Below, in pieces: positions 1 through 10,569 of a stretch of 64,000 bases of DNA; within the stretch, counting starts at the first letter, position 1; every line of letters begins with the position of its first letter. The DNA is from Macrobrachium rosenbergii (taxonomy: Eukaryota > Arthropoda > Malacostraca > Decapoda > Palaemonidae): assembly GCF_040412425.1 (NCBI RefSeq), contig NC_089783.1, positions 45,329,125 to 45,393,124 on the forward strand, given 5' to 3'. Both the position numbers and the translations under genes were made by a program. The notes beneath the pieces were generated by a model that saw only the letters and a list, made by a program, of their open reading frames with translations, was not told the DNA's origin and did no database searches.

Positions 1-1150
1 TATGTTTTGTTACCTTTATCAAGGAAAAATCACAGTAAAATAACTTATCATATTTGCTGGGGGTCATTGATTCTATGTGTTGTCGCAACAATGTTCCTAT
101 CAGTGATTTTATGATCTCTGCTTATGTTCTTAGAAAGGCTTCATAAGATCTTATTTAAATGTGGCTTACCCTGATTGGCAGAATGCAATGGAGCTCTTGG
201 TCTATCGGAATGGAAGTTGTGTTTTAAATTGATGCTTGCACTGGTGCACTTACATTGACGTTACTCGGTGGTTTGGAAATGAAAAATGTAATGGTAAAAA
301 ATTCTCTGGGCCATGGAAAGATTTTGTTACCCATTTGAAGGCATTTTCCCTGCGAAGCCGATAGTACTAACAAAGAGACTGCAATCAAGAAACTGTAGCG
401 GTGTCTGTCGGACAAGATGGATATCTGTATGCATAATTTTTCAATTTAGGGAATTTTTTATTTTGTTGAATTGCAGGAAAAAGACAAAGGATATGTTGGG
501 GAAAAGTGTGGAATGTTGGATCCATTTTCCAAGAATTTTTGCAATAAAGATATTTCAAGAGAACTGTTTTTGCGGTGTGGTTTGAATAATTAATTGAAAA
601 CCAAAATTATATTTCGAAAACAAATATGATGCAAACTTCGGACTCCAAATCTTGCATTTTATTTCTACTTTCCGAGTTTTTATTTTTTCCTCGCAAAAAG
701 AAATATCATATTTGCCAGAGGAAATAGTGGATGATCAATTCTCTTTTAATTTCTCAGTCACAATAATTTTTTTGTTAGAAAATTTCATTCCGGGCGATCG
801 GGATTCCTATTTGCATTTTGCATCGGGCCATCGTATTCAAATTATTGTTGGGCGCTGTAGAACTCGTGCATAAAAGACGAAAAATGAAAGATAAAAGATA
901 ATTGCAAGCTCACTTTTTTGGCCAGATGACGCAGGGGCTATTTTTCAATACCAGAGTCGAAATTCATGTTTAGCGCAACGGCGCTGGTGGACGCTCATCT
1001 ATATTCATCTTGTAATATCTAATTTTGATGTCCACTTCGTGTTATTTTTGGACCTTCTTGCAGAGGGCAGTGTCGTTTTAATTCCACCTTTTTTTTGGTA
1101 TATACAACTTCCAGTTGGACTGTGTATTTGTTGGTCTATCATTCAGTAAC
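1..1150. other. No gene seen; AT-rich single-copy-like DNA
   Basis: Short open frames on both strands (up to 90 codons) have no recognisable domain, and their composition simply follows the AT-rich DNA. No repeat shared with the rest of the window was noticed. A distal exon cannot be excluded by eye. Confidence 0.6.

Positions 1151-1151
<1 letters not shown>

Positions 1152-1222
<71 letters not shown>
1152..1222. repeat. (TA)n microsatellite
   Basis: About 35 uninterrupted TA units. A (GA)n array follows about 70 bp downstream. Confidence 0.97.
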
Positions 1223-1226
<4 letters not shown>

Positions 1227-1283
1227 CATACATCTGGTAAATGCGCACTTCAATAGATACGTTGATTTTTTGTCACGTGCATA

Positions 1284-1289
<6 letters not shown>

Positions 1290-1357
<68 letters not shown>
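1290..1357. repeat. (GA)n microsatellite
   Basis: About 34 uninterrupted AG units, ending in AAAC. Confidence 0.97.
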
Positions 1358-1362
<5 letters not shown>

Positions 1363-1654
1363 ATGTTTTTCAAGCGGTATTCATGCCCTAAAGGTATCTA
1401 ACCTACAAAAATAAATACTTCTTCATTTCCAGGACTGGTCCAAAAATTCTTCCCAGCGCACAATGGCCCAATTCCACGACGTTCTTTTTTTTTTTTTTAT
1501 TCCGAGCTCACTCTTCTTCTTCCAGTTCGTGAAATGAGTTTCTCTTTGGCTCGCCTCTCGTTTTCTACCATTGCAGACTTTCTTAGTCTTTCTCTCAACA
1601 TTGTTGCGGATATAAATGTATTGTGCGAGTTAGATATTTCTAAATCGTTCCATT

Positions 1655-2052
1655 TTAGTTTTCTGTAAAAGAAAACTATTGTGCCGCTTTGTCTGTCCGT
1701 CCGCACTTTATTCTGTCCGCACTTTTTACTGTCCGCCCTCAGATCTTAAAAAGTACTGAGGCTAGAGGGCTACAAATTGGTATGTAGATCATCCACCCTC
1801 CAATCATCAAACATCCCAAATTGCAGCCCTCTAGTCTCAGTAGTTTTTATTTTATTTAAGTTTAAAGTTAGCCATAATCGTGCCTCTGGCAGCGATATAG
1901 GATAGGCCACCACCGGGCCGTTGCTAAAGTTTCATGGGCAACGGCTCTTACAGCATTATATGGAGACCACCGAAAGATAGATCTGTTTTCGGTGGCCTTG
2001 ATTATACGCTGCACAGAAAACTCGATTGTTCGGCGCATTTTTTACTTGTTCT
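1655..2052 (-). mobile_element. Hairpin-rich dispersed element, copy A
   Basis: One of five near-complete copies in the window, plus one fragment. On the minus strand it starts with a short GCGCCGAA-type end, then a stem based on ACCGAAAG/CTTTCGGT, then a block beginning CACGATTATGGCTAA, then a long internal palindrome with arms of about 45 bp (CTACTGAGGCTAGAGG and its complement). It continues with repeated GTGCGGACAG motifs and ends in a terminal hairpin, AGTTTTCTTTTACAGAAAACT. No terminal inverted repeats and no open frame are seen. This copy has diverged inside the palindrome. The family is unnamed here; a non-autonomous element with hairpin ends (Helitron-like or an RNA-structured SINE) is an inference. 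Confidence 0.8.
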
Positions 2053-2949
2053 TGATTTGACTAAATATTCCTACAGATACCAACCAGCTTTACAATGGCT
2101 CCTCTCGCTATTCACTGTCATTGTCACGTTTTGTATTTCGCTTTCATTAGTTATTCAGTTGTCCTGCAGTCATGAAAAGAAGGAATATTACACAACGAAT
2201 CAAATACGTTAGCTAAGCGAGACCTAAATATATATAAAAAAATGAAATAAAACGACAATTCAATAATCTCAATGTTTTCAGTACTCGATGTCCCTTATGT
2301 GATGATACATTTGCAATTTACAACTTACCGATGATCCTGTCACCTTTACGCGCTGTCTATATTATTTGCTATTTCTTAACAATGTTAGGATTAATTTTAG
2401 TATTGCGACTTAGTTGCCAAGGTAAGCTTATGTGTGTTATGGTTCTAATCCTTTTAACATCCTATTTTGATGTCTCTTCCAAACTGTCTCGCCATGGCCT
2501 AATTTTTTGTATTCACAAAGAAGAAGCTCTTTCAATTTGACAGCCATTTTTATTTTGATCTCCCCTTAACACTAACCTCCTAACCCCCATTTTAATCTGA
2601 ATTAACTAGTCTCCTGACTCATCTCAAAATCATTTAATGTCTCTAAATAAGTTCGTACTCACCCATTACTTTGCTGTGGTTCCTTCCATTAGGCCTATTC
2701 ACAGGACAGTATTTATAGATATCCTTCAGATCAGGGTATGCCGTATACAAATATCTTCCTGGGCTTTTAAATTAATATATAATTTTGTGTAACGATGCAC
2801 ATCCTACCACATTATACCTGCTGTCAAAGATTAACCTTAATCATTTTGTCTCTGCTGTGGGATGAGTATTTTTGTATCTTATTTTCCCTCTTAAACTTTT
2901 CCTTATAAGAAATAGTCTAGGTATAGCATCACTGACTTGATCAAAGTTA
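2053..2949. other. No gene seen
   Basis: Open frames of 92 and 69 codons on the plus strand have no recognisable motif; the first begins inside the dispersed element. The rest is AT-rich DNA with no repeat recognised. Confidence 0.55.
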
Positions 2950-3153
2950 AGTATACCTTAGTTTTACCAGACCACTGAACTGATTAACAGCTCTCCTAGG
3001 GCTGACCCGAAGGATTAGACTTATTTTACGTGGCTAAGAACCAACTGGTTACCTAGCAACGGGACCTACAGCTTATTATGGAATCCGAACCACATTATAG
3101 CGAGAAATGAATTTCTATCATCAGAAAAAAATTCCTCTAATTCTTCATTAGCC
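2950..3153 (-). mobile_element. tRNA-derived SINE, 5'-truncated copy
   Basis: Matches the body of the SINE copies at 5081-5350, 19228-19502 and 55036-55304. It has the tail AAGTATACCTTAGTTTTACC (plus strand), the block around CTAGGGCTGACCCGAAGG and the block GAAATGAATTTCTATCA. The match stops at the TTCATTAGCC junction, so the tRNA-like head with A and B boxes is missing. This is typical of incomplete reverse transcription or later deletion. Confidence 0.85.
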
Positions 3154-3698
3154 AATATCCCCTGAACTGTTGCTGTTCAATTCTCTCAGTTTATCATGCT
3201 TCTGTCCGCATCTAGCCACCATTGTTCCCCCAACACCATCAGTAATGCATTTGCATAAGCATTACCAACAGTAAAAGTATTACTCTAAAACCACTAGCGG
3301 TATTGGGTCCGTTACTTTGTCACATACTTCATCCTTTTATCTGTATGGTCCGCTTACTCTCTTCTCCCGATATTCACTGATATTGTGAGATATATGTTTA
3401 TGTTCACGAGTTGCTCTTTGCTACGGTATATAGCTCCACTATTCGATTCTACTTTAATAAAAGTTGATAATTGTTACGATTGTCGTTTCCATTTTTGCTT
3501 TTATAACCTTTGATCCAGTCTTCCAATCAGAATGGAACAACAAAAGTCCTAATGTAATTTACTACTTCCCCGGGTTTTCTTTGTTTTATTTTATAATGCT
3601 TTTATGTTAATATAACTATATTGTATTATGAATGCGGTCTCACACTCAGCACCTTCACAAACATTGATACACAAACACACACACATATAATATACATA

Positions 3699-3700
<2 letters not shown>
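3154..3700. other. No gene seen
   Basis: AT-rich DNA without a recognisable gene or shared repeat. Confidence 0.5.

Positions 3701-3704
<4 letters not shown>

Positions 3705-3748
<44 letters not shown>
3705..3748. repeat. (TA)n microsatellite
   Basis: About 20 TA units after a short CA/TA-mixed lead-in. It abuts the left arm of the inverted repeat 3753-4134. Confidence 0.95.
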
Positions 3749-3751
<3 letters not shown>

Positions 3752-3752
3752 A

Positions 3753-4134
3753 ACTGAACTTCTTCATTTGAAATATAATTAAAAAGTAATCTAGCGTAAA
3801 TACTTTGTGTACCATTACACGATTTGAAAGTGCCGACATAAACCAAGCGCATAGTTCTTCATCCCACATAATTTTGCTCCCATATTTGTTAAAACTTTAT
3901 TCAGTATGTAGGAATTTGATTATGCACTGTTGTATGCATATCTACACAAAAGTGCACGTGCGAATATGTATCTGTAAGTGACTGAGTGATACGCACTCAC
4001 ACACACACACACACACACGCACACACACATACACAGTATATACTGTATACGTCCGCACTTTCAAATCGTGTGATGGTACACAACCTACTTACTCTAGATT
4101 AATTTTAATTATATTTCAAATGAAGAAGTTCAGT
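3753..4134. repeat. Inverted repeat with a CA-rich loop
   Basis: The left arm (3753-3837) and right arm (4051-4134) are reverse complements with few mismatches. Both contain ACTGAACTTCTTCATTTG, TATAATTAAAA and CACGATTTGAAAGTGC in the same order when the right arm is complemented. The loop of about 210 bp holds a (CA)n stretch. A foldback element or an inverted duplication both fit. Confidence 0.9.
3998..4036. repeat. (CA)n microsatellite, interrupted
   Basis: CA repeats with GCAC and ATAC interruptions, inside the loop of the surrounding inverted repeat. Confidence 0.9.
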
Positions 4135-5080
4135 ATTTTTTCTTATAATGAAAAATTCCTTTAGTACATTTATGTACCTTTAAGGGTCTAAAGTTCAGAT
4201 TTTAAATCTAGTATCTTTATTACAAACTTTATGACCTATCCATTCGATTTCTCGAAATAAAATATGAATAATATTACTTTAAATTTAGTCGTGTACTAAG
4301 TAATTGCGCGTGTCAGTCATTTCCCTTGCGAAATATACTTTATATTTCAAATTTTGACACATCTGGCCCACCTCAGAGGTCCCATACAATTAAAGGAAAA
4401 GAATATTATATGTATTAGTCTTTATTGTTTTATTACTTTATAGCTTCTATTTTCTTTCTACGCTCTTATATTTATTTCCCCTTTACAGTTCTTCCTCCTC
4501 TTCAGCTTTATCTTTACGTTTCTCCCACCCATCATACACTTGAACAAAAAATAAAAACCGACTGTTTGATAACTGCCAACAGCCAACAGCCAACAGCCAA
4601 CAGCGTGCACAAGCACTCTCTCACACCCTCGCTCCCGCCTCGGCACTCACGACCCGTGGAAATAAAATTGTGTGAATACACCCGACTTTGATTATGGGCT
4701 ACTCACAAAGGACCCTTTGGTATGGCACTGCACTGTGAATATCGCCTATGCGAACGACCTCAGTCCCCCTCTCCCCCTCCCTCCTCCTCCTCCTCCTCCT
4801 CCTCCTCCCCACCCTCTACTGGCACATTTGTTTACCTCTGAGTGTCTGGCTTCCCCGGCAAATGGCTCTTTATGGTGAACGTACTGTTTTACATATCAGA
4901 GGGTTCTGTGCCGTCAGGGAAGCTCTCGCTCCCGTTCCGGGTATTAGGGGGAAAAAGGAGAGTAGCGGATGATCGAAAATACTTTCTCCAATTTGATGGT
5001 CGAAGGTGGGGTGCCATGAAAGTCAATGATGTGTGACATAGACTGCTTTTTTTTTTTCTCTTTGGTGTTGCCTACTGTAT
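4135..5080. other. No gene seen; short tandem and CCT-rich tracts
   Basis: Contains four tandem copies of the 7-mer GCCAACA at about 4577-4604 and a CCT/CTC-rich pyrimidine tract at 4765-4812. The open frames across these tracts read as low-complexity Pro/Leu and are not credible genes. Confidence 0.6.
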
Positions 5081-5350
5081 AAGTATACCTTAGTTTTACC
5101 AGACCACTGAGCTGGTTAACAGCTCTCCTAGGGCTGGCCCGAAGGATTAGACTTATTTAACGTGGCTAAGAACCAACTGGTTACTTAGCAACGGGACCTA
5201 CAGCTTATTGTGGAATCCGAACTACATTATAGCGAGAAATGAATTTCTATCACCGGAAATAAATTCCTCTAACTTTTCATTAGCCGGCCGGGGACTCGAA
5301 CTCGGGCCTAGCGAGTGCTATCCCACAACTCTACCGACTCTTCCAACGAA
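5081..5350 (-). mobile_element. tRNA-derived SINE, near full length
   Basis: On the minus strand the head reads TTCGTTGGAAGAGTCGGTAG (A-box-like), and about 45 bp later GAGTTCGAGTCCCC fits the RNA polymerase III B box RGTTCRANTCC. The head is joined through CCGGCTAATG to the shared body, which ends AACTAAGGTATACTT. Two internal Pol III boxes plus a shared non-tRNA body define a tRNA-derived SINE. It cannot mobilise itself and presumably uses a LINE's enzyme. Related copies lie at 2950, 19228 and 55036. Confidence 0.92.
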
Positions 5351-5864
5351 GAGCTGCCTGTTATGCAGACAGAGAGGTTTTCCTTTGGTAACCTCACAGG
5401 CCATAAACAGACAGGGAGATTTTACTTTCGGAAAGCCTCTACTGTAGCTTGTAGAATGCTTGCTGAAAAAAGAATTGCTTGTAAGAATGAAAATTCGTTT
5501 ATTTCCCTCATTACTTTGTCCTCTCCCTTGAATCATCCTATCTGTTGTGTGTCCTCCTCTCCTCCTATTCTTTTTCTTCTTTATTATACGACTGCGAATT
5601 TATTGTTCTTAGAATACAAAGGAAGCCCAATCACCTTATCAAGAAGGAATGAATCTCGTCACTTTTTTCATTTTAGTAAGAGTCGTACATTTCTCTAAAG
5701 ACAAGACCATAAATTTTAAACAAAAACGGCATCATATGTTTATTTTTTCTTTGTAAAAGCAACCTAACACCTATGCAAAGAAAGCTTACTCCAGTTTAAT
5801 GTAATATGTCTTCCGTTGCCCAATCTTAAATTCTCAAATTATAGTTAGTTATAAATGATTTGTT
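5351..5864. other. No gene seen
   Basis: A 127-codon plus-strand frame starts inside the SINE and runs on without a recognisable domain, so it is judged fortuitous. Confidence 0.5.
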
Positions 5865-5908
5865 TAACCAGACCTCTGAACTCTTTTAGGGTTCTTCTCG
5901 GGCTGGGA
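5865..5908 (-). mobile_element. Short SINE body fragment
   Basis: The plus strand resembles the SINE tail block (ACCAGACC-TGAACT, then GGGTTC-TCGGGCTGGG), but diverged. It ends right where the long palindrome begins. Confidence 0.5.
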
Positions 5909-6297
5909 GAAATTATAAATGATAAGATTTTTTTATACATATCTTGGATTGTAAAAGGTACACGGTACCTCTAGCCTGGGGTATAAGATTAATATTCATA
6001 AATATGCAAAATTTCTCTCAAGGAATTTAGTTTATTACTTTTTCCTCGAAGGGCGAATCATTTCAAATATTCAATATTGCGTACTTTTGTTTACAAAGGC
6101 TTACAGCCTTTATAAACAACAGTACGTAATATTGAACATTTAGAATAATTCGCCCTTCGAGGAAAAAGTAATAAACTAAATTCTTTGAAAGATATTTTAC
6201 ATATTTATGAATTCTAGTCGTATACCTCAGACCAAAGGTACAGTGTACCTTTTACAATCCAAGATGGGTATCAGAAGAAAAATCCTATAATTTATAA
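5909..6297. repeat. Long palindrome (foldback), arms about 190 bp
   Basis: The two halves are reverse complements about the spacer TTACA at 6101-6105. Landmarks found in both arms: AAATTATAA at the outer edges, CTTGGATTGTAAAAGGTACA, CATAAATATG, TTTAGTTTATTACTTTTTCC, TCGAAGGGCGAAT, CAATATT and TTGTTTA. Mismatches are scattered and few. No open frame. It is consistent with a foldback/MITE or a hairpin-forming inverted duplication; no clear target-site duplication was identified. Confidence 0.93.
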
Positions 6298-6320
6298 TTT
6301 AAGAATTTAAAAAAAAAAGG

Positions 6321-6484
6321 TGGACCAGATATAGGGTGTAATGAATGACCTGATTTAAAAGATAAAACAAAAAAATTCATTATTAAGTATACTGTCTAGT
6401 AACTAGACATTATACGTAATAATGAAAGTGTGTTGTTCTACCTTTTAATTCAGATCATTCATTACATCCTATTTCTCGTCCAGT
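6321..6484. repeat. Second palindrome, arms about 80 bp
   Basis: Symmetric about A6401 (GTCTAGT-A-ACTAGAC). The outer arms share the reverse-complement pair GGTGTAATGAATGA / TCATTCATTACATCC and CTGGA/TCCAG-type ends. It lies only about 24 bp from the larger palindrome and is a distinct structure. Confidence 0.9.
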
Positions 6485-6819
6485 TTTTCCTTCCATCAAA
6501 GAAATTGTGCGTATGTATTATTTTTTTTGTAGAAAGTAAGGAAACCCCAGTTCACTTTTTCATCCTATCGATTGTTCACTTTCCTAATAAATTCAAATTC
6601 TTAATTTTGTATCACTTCGATCCAGTTTTCATTAGTTTTAATTCTTCCACCATCCCTCTATTTTCATTTTTACTCTGCACTGATTTCCATTTAACAAAAT
6701 TCTACGCAAGTTTATAGAAATCTTCAAATGCTAAAATAACCTGAGGTATTGTAAATGTAGCATTTTGAAACTCCCATTTTCATTATCGTGCCATATAACT
6801 ACATCAAAAATTTAGCATG

Positions 6820-6821
<2 letters not shown>
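6485..6821. other. No gene seen
   Basis: T-rich DNA. A 95-codon hydrophobic frame here reflects T-richness and has no recognisable motif. Confidence 0.5.

Positions 6822-6894
<73 letters not shown>
6822..6894. repeat. (GA)n microsatellite
   Basis: About 36 uninterrupted GA units. Confidence 0.97.
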
Positions 6895-6896
<2 letters not shown>

Positions 6897-8265
6897 AATT
6901 AGGAAATAACACTAAGAAACAAAACTTTAAGCAGCATCCACTTTTTAACAGTGGAAATTCAACAAGGAAAATATCAGAAAGCTGTCGCACAAATGTTTAC
7001 AGAAAACGATTCTTGATGCTCAGGGAATGACAGGACGATAATGTAAATGTATTTTTGGGTAAAGGTGTTGACGTGCTATCAGTGAGACCTACGTTCATTT
7101 TCACGTTGTTTTTACTGTTGTGACTTGATCCTGATGATCAGAGAAAATGACTTAAGAAATTGGAACAAACTGTATTAAAAGAGATGAAGTTTATAAATAG
7201 AAGATTCGCTAATCAATTCTAGGATTTTGGTAGTGGCAAGTGGAATCATTGCTTACTCTTAGTTCTGAAGTTGAAGATCTGAGAGAAGTTCTGAAAAGAT
7301 TGTTATTTGGATTGTTTCTTAAAGTGGCAGTGAACAGTTTAGAAATTAGATGAAATATACATTAAATACAAACGAGCATTGGGGTAAAGGAAAATGAATT
7401 TTGCATTGATGTTAAGGGTGCTGAAAGATTGGTTGCATTCTACGTAACTAAAAAAAAAAAAAAAAATAGAAAAGAGAATACAGAAAACACCGAAGGAGAA
7501 CAATATAGAGGGGAAATAAGTCGTAAGAGATTGTCACTAAAATTTCAAAAGCATTTGATGATCGTTTTCAAGTTTCCAAACGAATAGAGTTAAGTAATCA
7601 CGCGGCTCTCTTGATTAAGGAATCCTACCCAGTGTTTCTGCTGCCACGTGATCCTTAATGAAGCTGCTACCATTATTCCATTTGTGCTCTAGGATAGATC
7701 ACATCCCTACAGTAATCATTAGGCGCCCACCTACAGCGAAAGGAAAAGAGTAATTCCCTGTAGTATCTCATTTACTCGCTTCCCACACGCACTGAGCTGT
7801 CAATCTAATGAAGCTCTTCACACCTGTCGCTCAATGCTTTTGATGAGCTCACCTGTCGCGCACTAATGAATAGGGGTAATTCTGGCTCCTCGTTCGAAGT
7901 GAATCCATTACTTGAACATTCACAGACAAAATTCATTAGCTGCTCCAGGGGACTTTCTCAATCATTAGGATCTTTTTAATCATATTCAAATGCCACTTAC
8001 TTGGGAACAAGTAATACTTATCATATCCAACATTCAATTTGTAAGGGATATTATCTAACGGCTTGCCGTGTTCATGCGGAAGTTGGGGGGTGTTCACCGT
8101 TTCGTGGTGTTCTGTAGTTCCGTGTTCAAGGCGATATTTATTTACTGAAAATATATGAACCGCTTGAAATTGCCAATTTTCAGCTTCCAGATATAACTTA
8201 AAATGGACGAGCTGTGTTCAGTTGTGGATGTAAATGTATTTTTCTCTCTTGTTTAAGTTCAATTG
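6895..8265. other. No gene seen; partly non-repetitive stretch
   Basis: No frame of note. 7610-7930 is less AT-biased than its surroundings, has no match elsewhere in the window, and carries CACGTG (7647-7652) and two CACCTGTCGC words (near 7821 and 7850). These are E-box-type motifs, but they could be chance. Confidence 0.45.
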
Positions 8266-8565
8266 TTTCTTCCCAAAGGCCAAGAGCTGGGACCTATGAG
8301 GTCATTCAACGCAGAAAGGGAAACTGACAGTAAGAAGGTTTGGAAGGTGTAACAGGAAGAAAACCTCGCAGTTGCACTATGAAAAAATTTTCAGGAGAGG
8401 GTGGAAAGTGAGATTAAAGAAAGAGAATATGAACGGAGTAACAGTAAAAGGAATGATACGGGTCGCAGCTAGGGGCCCAAGGCACGCTACAAAGAACCTT
8501 TAGTAATGCCTACAGTGTACCGCGCGCGGCGCACTGACGGGCAGGCACTCTTCCCCTGCGGAGAA
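8266..8565 (+). mobile_element. Second SINE-like dispersed repeat, copy 1
   Basis: Shares with 24722-25018 (minus), 35338-35655 and 35850-36095 the ordered blocks CAAAGGCCAAGAGCTGGGAC, ATGAGGTCATTCA, CCTCGCAGTTGCACTATGAA, GGAGAGGGTGGAAAGT and GCAGCTAGGGGCC, then the end block TAATGCCTACAGTG. The length of about 300 bp and dispersed copies in both orientations suggest a non-autonomous element. No Pol III boxes were identified with confidence, so the class is uncertain. Confidence 0.85.
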
Positions 8566-8665
8566 CATGAGAAAAAGGGAATTTAATTATGATACGCTGT
8601 GACTGACTAGTGGCAAACCGACTGCCGGGATTATTTGCCGATTCTCGAAATTAGAGCACCTTAAA

Positions 8666-8668
<3 letters not shown>

Positions 8669-8716
<48 letters not shown>
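8669..8716. repeat. (GA)n microsatellite
   Basis: About 24 GA units. Confidence 0.96.
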
Positions 8717-8718
<2 letters not shown>

Positions 8719-8946
8719 GCGCTCTCTGCTCGGGTCAAAAGGGACGACAGTAAGGTTCTTAAGGTGACTAATGATCCGGGCCTCATATGTTACGTTCTCG
8801 TTCTGTACCTGAGGCCTTTGATCCATTACCGGAAGTAGGTCTTCCTTTATTTCATTAAGGGGGGAGAAAGGATGACGGTGTCTGATGACGTCCTAATCTA
8901 ATCATAACGATCTTCGAAGGTGAGAACCTGCGTTTGTACTTTTCAT

Positions 8947-9001
8947 TTTTTAGTTTTCTGTAAAAGAAAACTATTGTGCCGGCTTTGTCTATCCGTCCAC
9001 G
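8947..9001 (-). mobile_element. Hairpin-rich element, terminal fragment (copy B)
   Basis: Contains the terminal hairpin TAGTTTTCTGTAAAAGAAAA and the adjoining TTGTGCCGGCTTTGTC block of the element seen at 1655-2052. It then breaks off at the start of a TA array. Only the terminal ~55 bp remains, so the array start marks either the truncation point or later expansion. Confidence 0.85.
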
Positions 9002-9002
<1 letters not shown>

Positions 9003-9075
<73 letters not shown>

Positions 9076-9105
9076 ATATAAAATATATATACGTATATAT
9101 GTATA

Positions 9106-9165
<60 letters not shown>
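9003..9165. repeat. (TA)n microsatellite, interrupted
   Basis: Two long TA blocks (9003-9068 and 9110-9164) separated by TATG/TACG-type variants. Confidence 0.96.
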
Positions 9166-9168
<3 letters not shown>

Positions 9169-9455
9169 GTGTGTATGTAATTATGTATATATGTGTGTAT
9201 ATGCTTTTGGCCACAGCCTATCTGTCTTTGGCAATTCTCGCTAAATGCTAATACATATGTTGCATCTACACTGCTAGGTAAATAGGTGGCCAACACAGAT
9301 GTTTTTGAAAATGTAATCAGCCCGCTACCCATAGAACGAAAATTCAGTTTTCCATCTGTAAACAAAATGAAAGACGTCTCGATTTAAATACATACGAGAA
9401 ATTCGTGCAAAACTGTATCATCAATAATATTACATCAGTAATAGAATACCATAAA

Positions 9456-9544
9456 TCAGGGTCTTACTTGAAAATCTGAAGTTATTCTAATCCATAACTT
9501 CTTTGCAGCAGTAAACATATCAGTAAACATATATACATTTATAA

Positions 9545-9638
<94 letters not shown>

Positions 9639-9791
9639 AGAACTTTTTGCAACATTAAACATATCAGCAAATGTATATAGATTTATGTGTATATATATAC
9701 ACACACATATAAATGTAAATATGTTTGCTGATATGTTTAATGCTGCAAAGAAGTTATGAGAATAACTTCAGATTTTCAAGTAAGAACCTGA
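9456..9791. repeat. Foldback inverted repeat around a TA/CA core
   Basis: The left arm (9456-9530) and right arm (about 9716-9791) are reverse complements: CTTACTTGAAAATCTGAAGT, CATAACTTCTTTGCAGCA and AACATATCAG in order. The core holds (GT)n then (TA)n at 9547-9636. A third partial copy of the arm (AACATTAAACATATCAGC, near 9651-9668) follows the core, so the array seems to have been built by several rounds of duplication. Confidence 0.9.
9561..9636. repeat. (TA)n microsatellite
   Basis: About 38 TA units at the core of the surrounding foldback. Confidence 0.96.
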
Positions 9792-10480
9792 CTTCTGGTG
9801 TGTCGGAAAGTCGAATATCAATGTCGAATCTCAACTTCAGAAGCTGGAAATATTACGATCTAGGAAACGATGTGTATCGCCAAACATACAATATTTGAAA
9901 ATAAAAAAAATGAGTTGGATATTTTCCATATTGTAGTTTTGATGCGAATATACATGAAACTTTCATGCAGCGTGAATAAATGATAAGATGAATAATGAAT
10001 GGACGTGAATTTTTCATTGGATTCTGGTCAAATGGCGCTTTTGTGTTATTCATAGCACTGAAGCTTCCGTTGTCAGAAGGCTGAGTTGCCAGAACACATT
10101 CCGGAAAGTGGTCTATATTTTCTGCTAGACAGAAGAGCATAGTAGTTCTTTATTAGACTTTGTCTGCTGGGATTCTTTTAGAAGTATTTGAGAACTCCCA
10201 CACACTCGCGCGCTCACACACACATACACACACATGGTGTTGCTCTCTAGAAGAGACTACAATGATAACTTGGCCTTTTATATTTCAACAGTATGTCGTT
10301 TCTCACATAGAGGGTCGGCTCCCAGAAAAGGCAACACGATGGATATCTTTCCCACATTCACACTTAAACTGCCGAATAGTTGATGAACCCTTTTGGTAGA
10401 AAACTTCCTCAACGGAAGAAGTTTTAGTCACTAACAAAGGAAATTCATTAGTAACATGTTAAACTCTCATACACAGACAC
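9792..10480. other. No gene seen
   Basis: A 95-codon minus-strand frame has no recognisable motif. An imperfect CA run lies near 10210-10235. Confidence 0.5.
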
Positions 10481-10505
10481 ACACACACACACACACACAC
10501 ACACA
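10481..10505. repeat. (CA)n microsatellite
   Basis: About 12 CA units in a CA-rich neighbourhood. Confidence 0.9.
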
Positions 10506-10569
10506 AGAACACACATTGCACAACTGACCTCTAATTTGTAAGCACTCTCTCGATCCCTGGATGTAGGAT

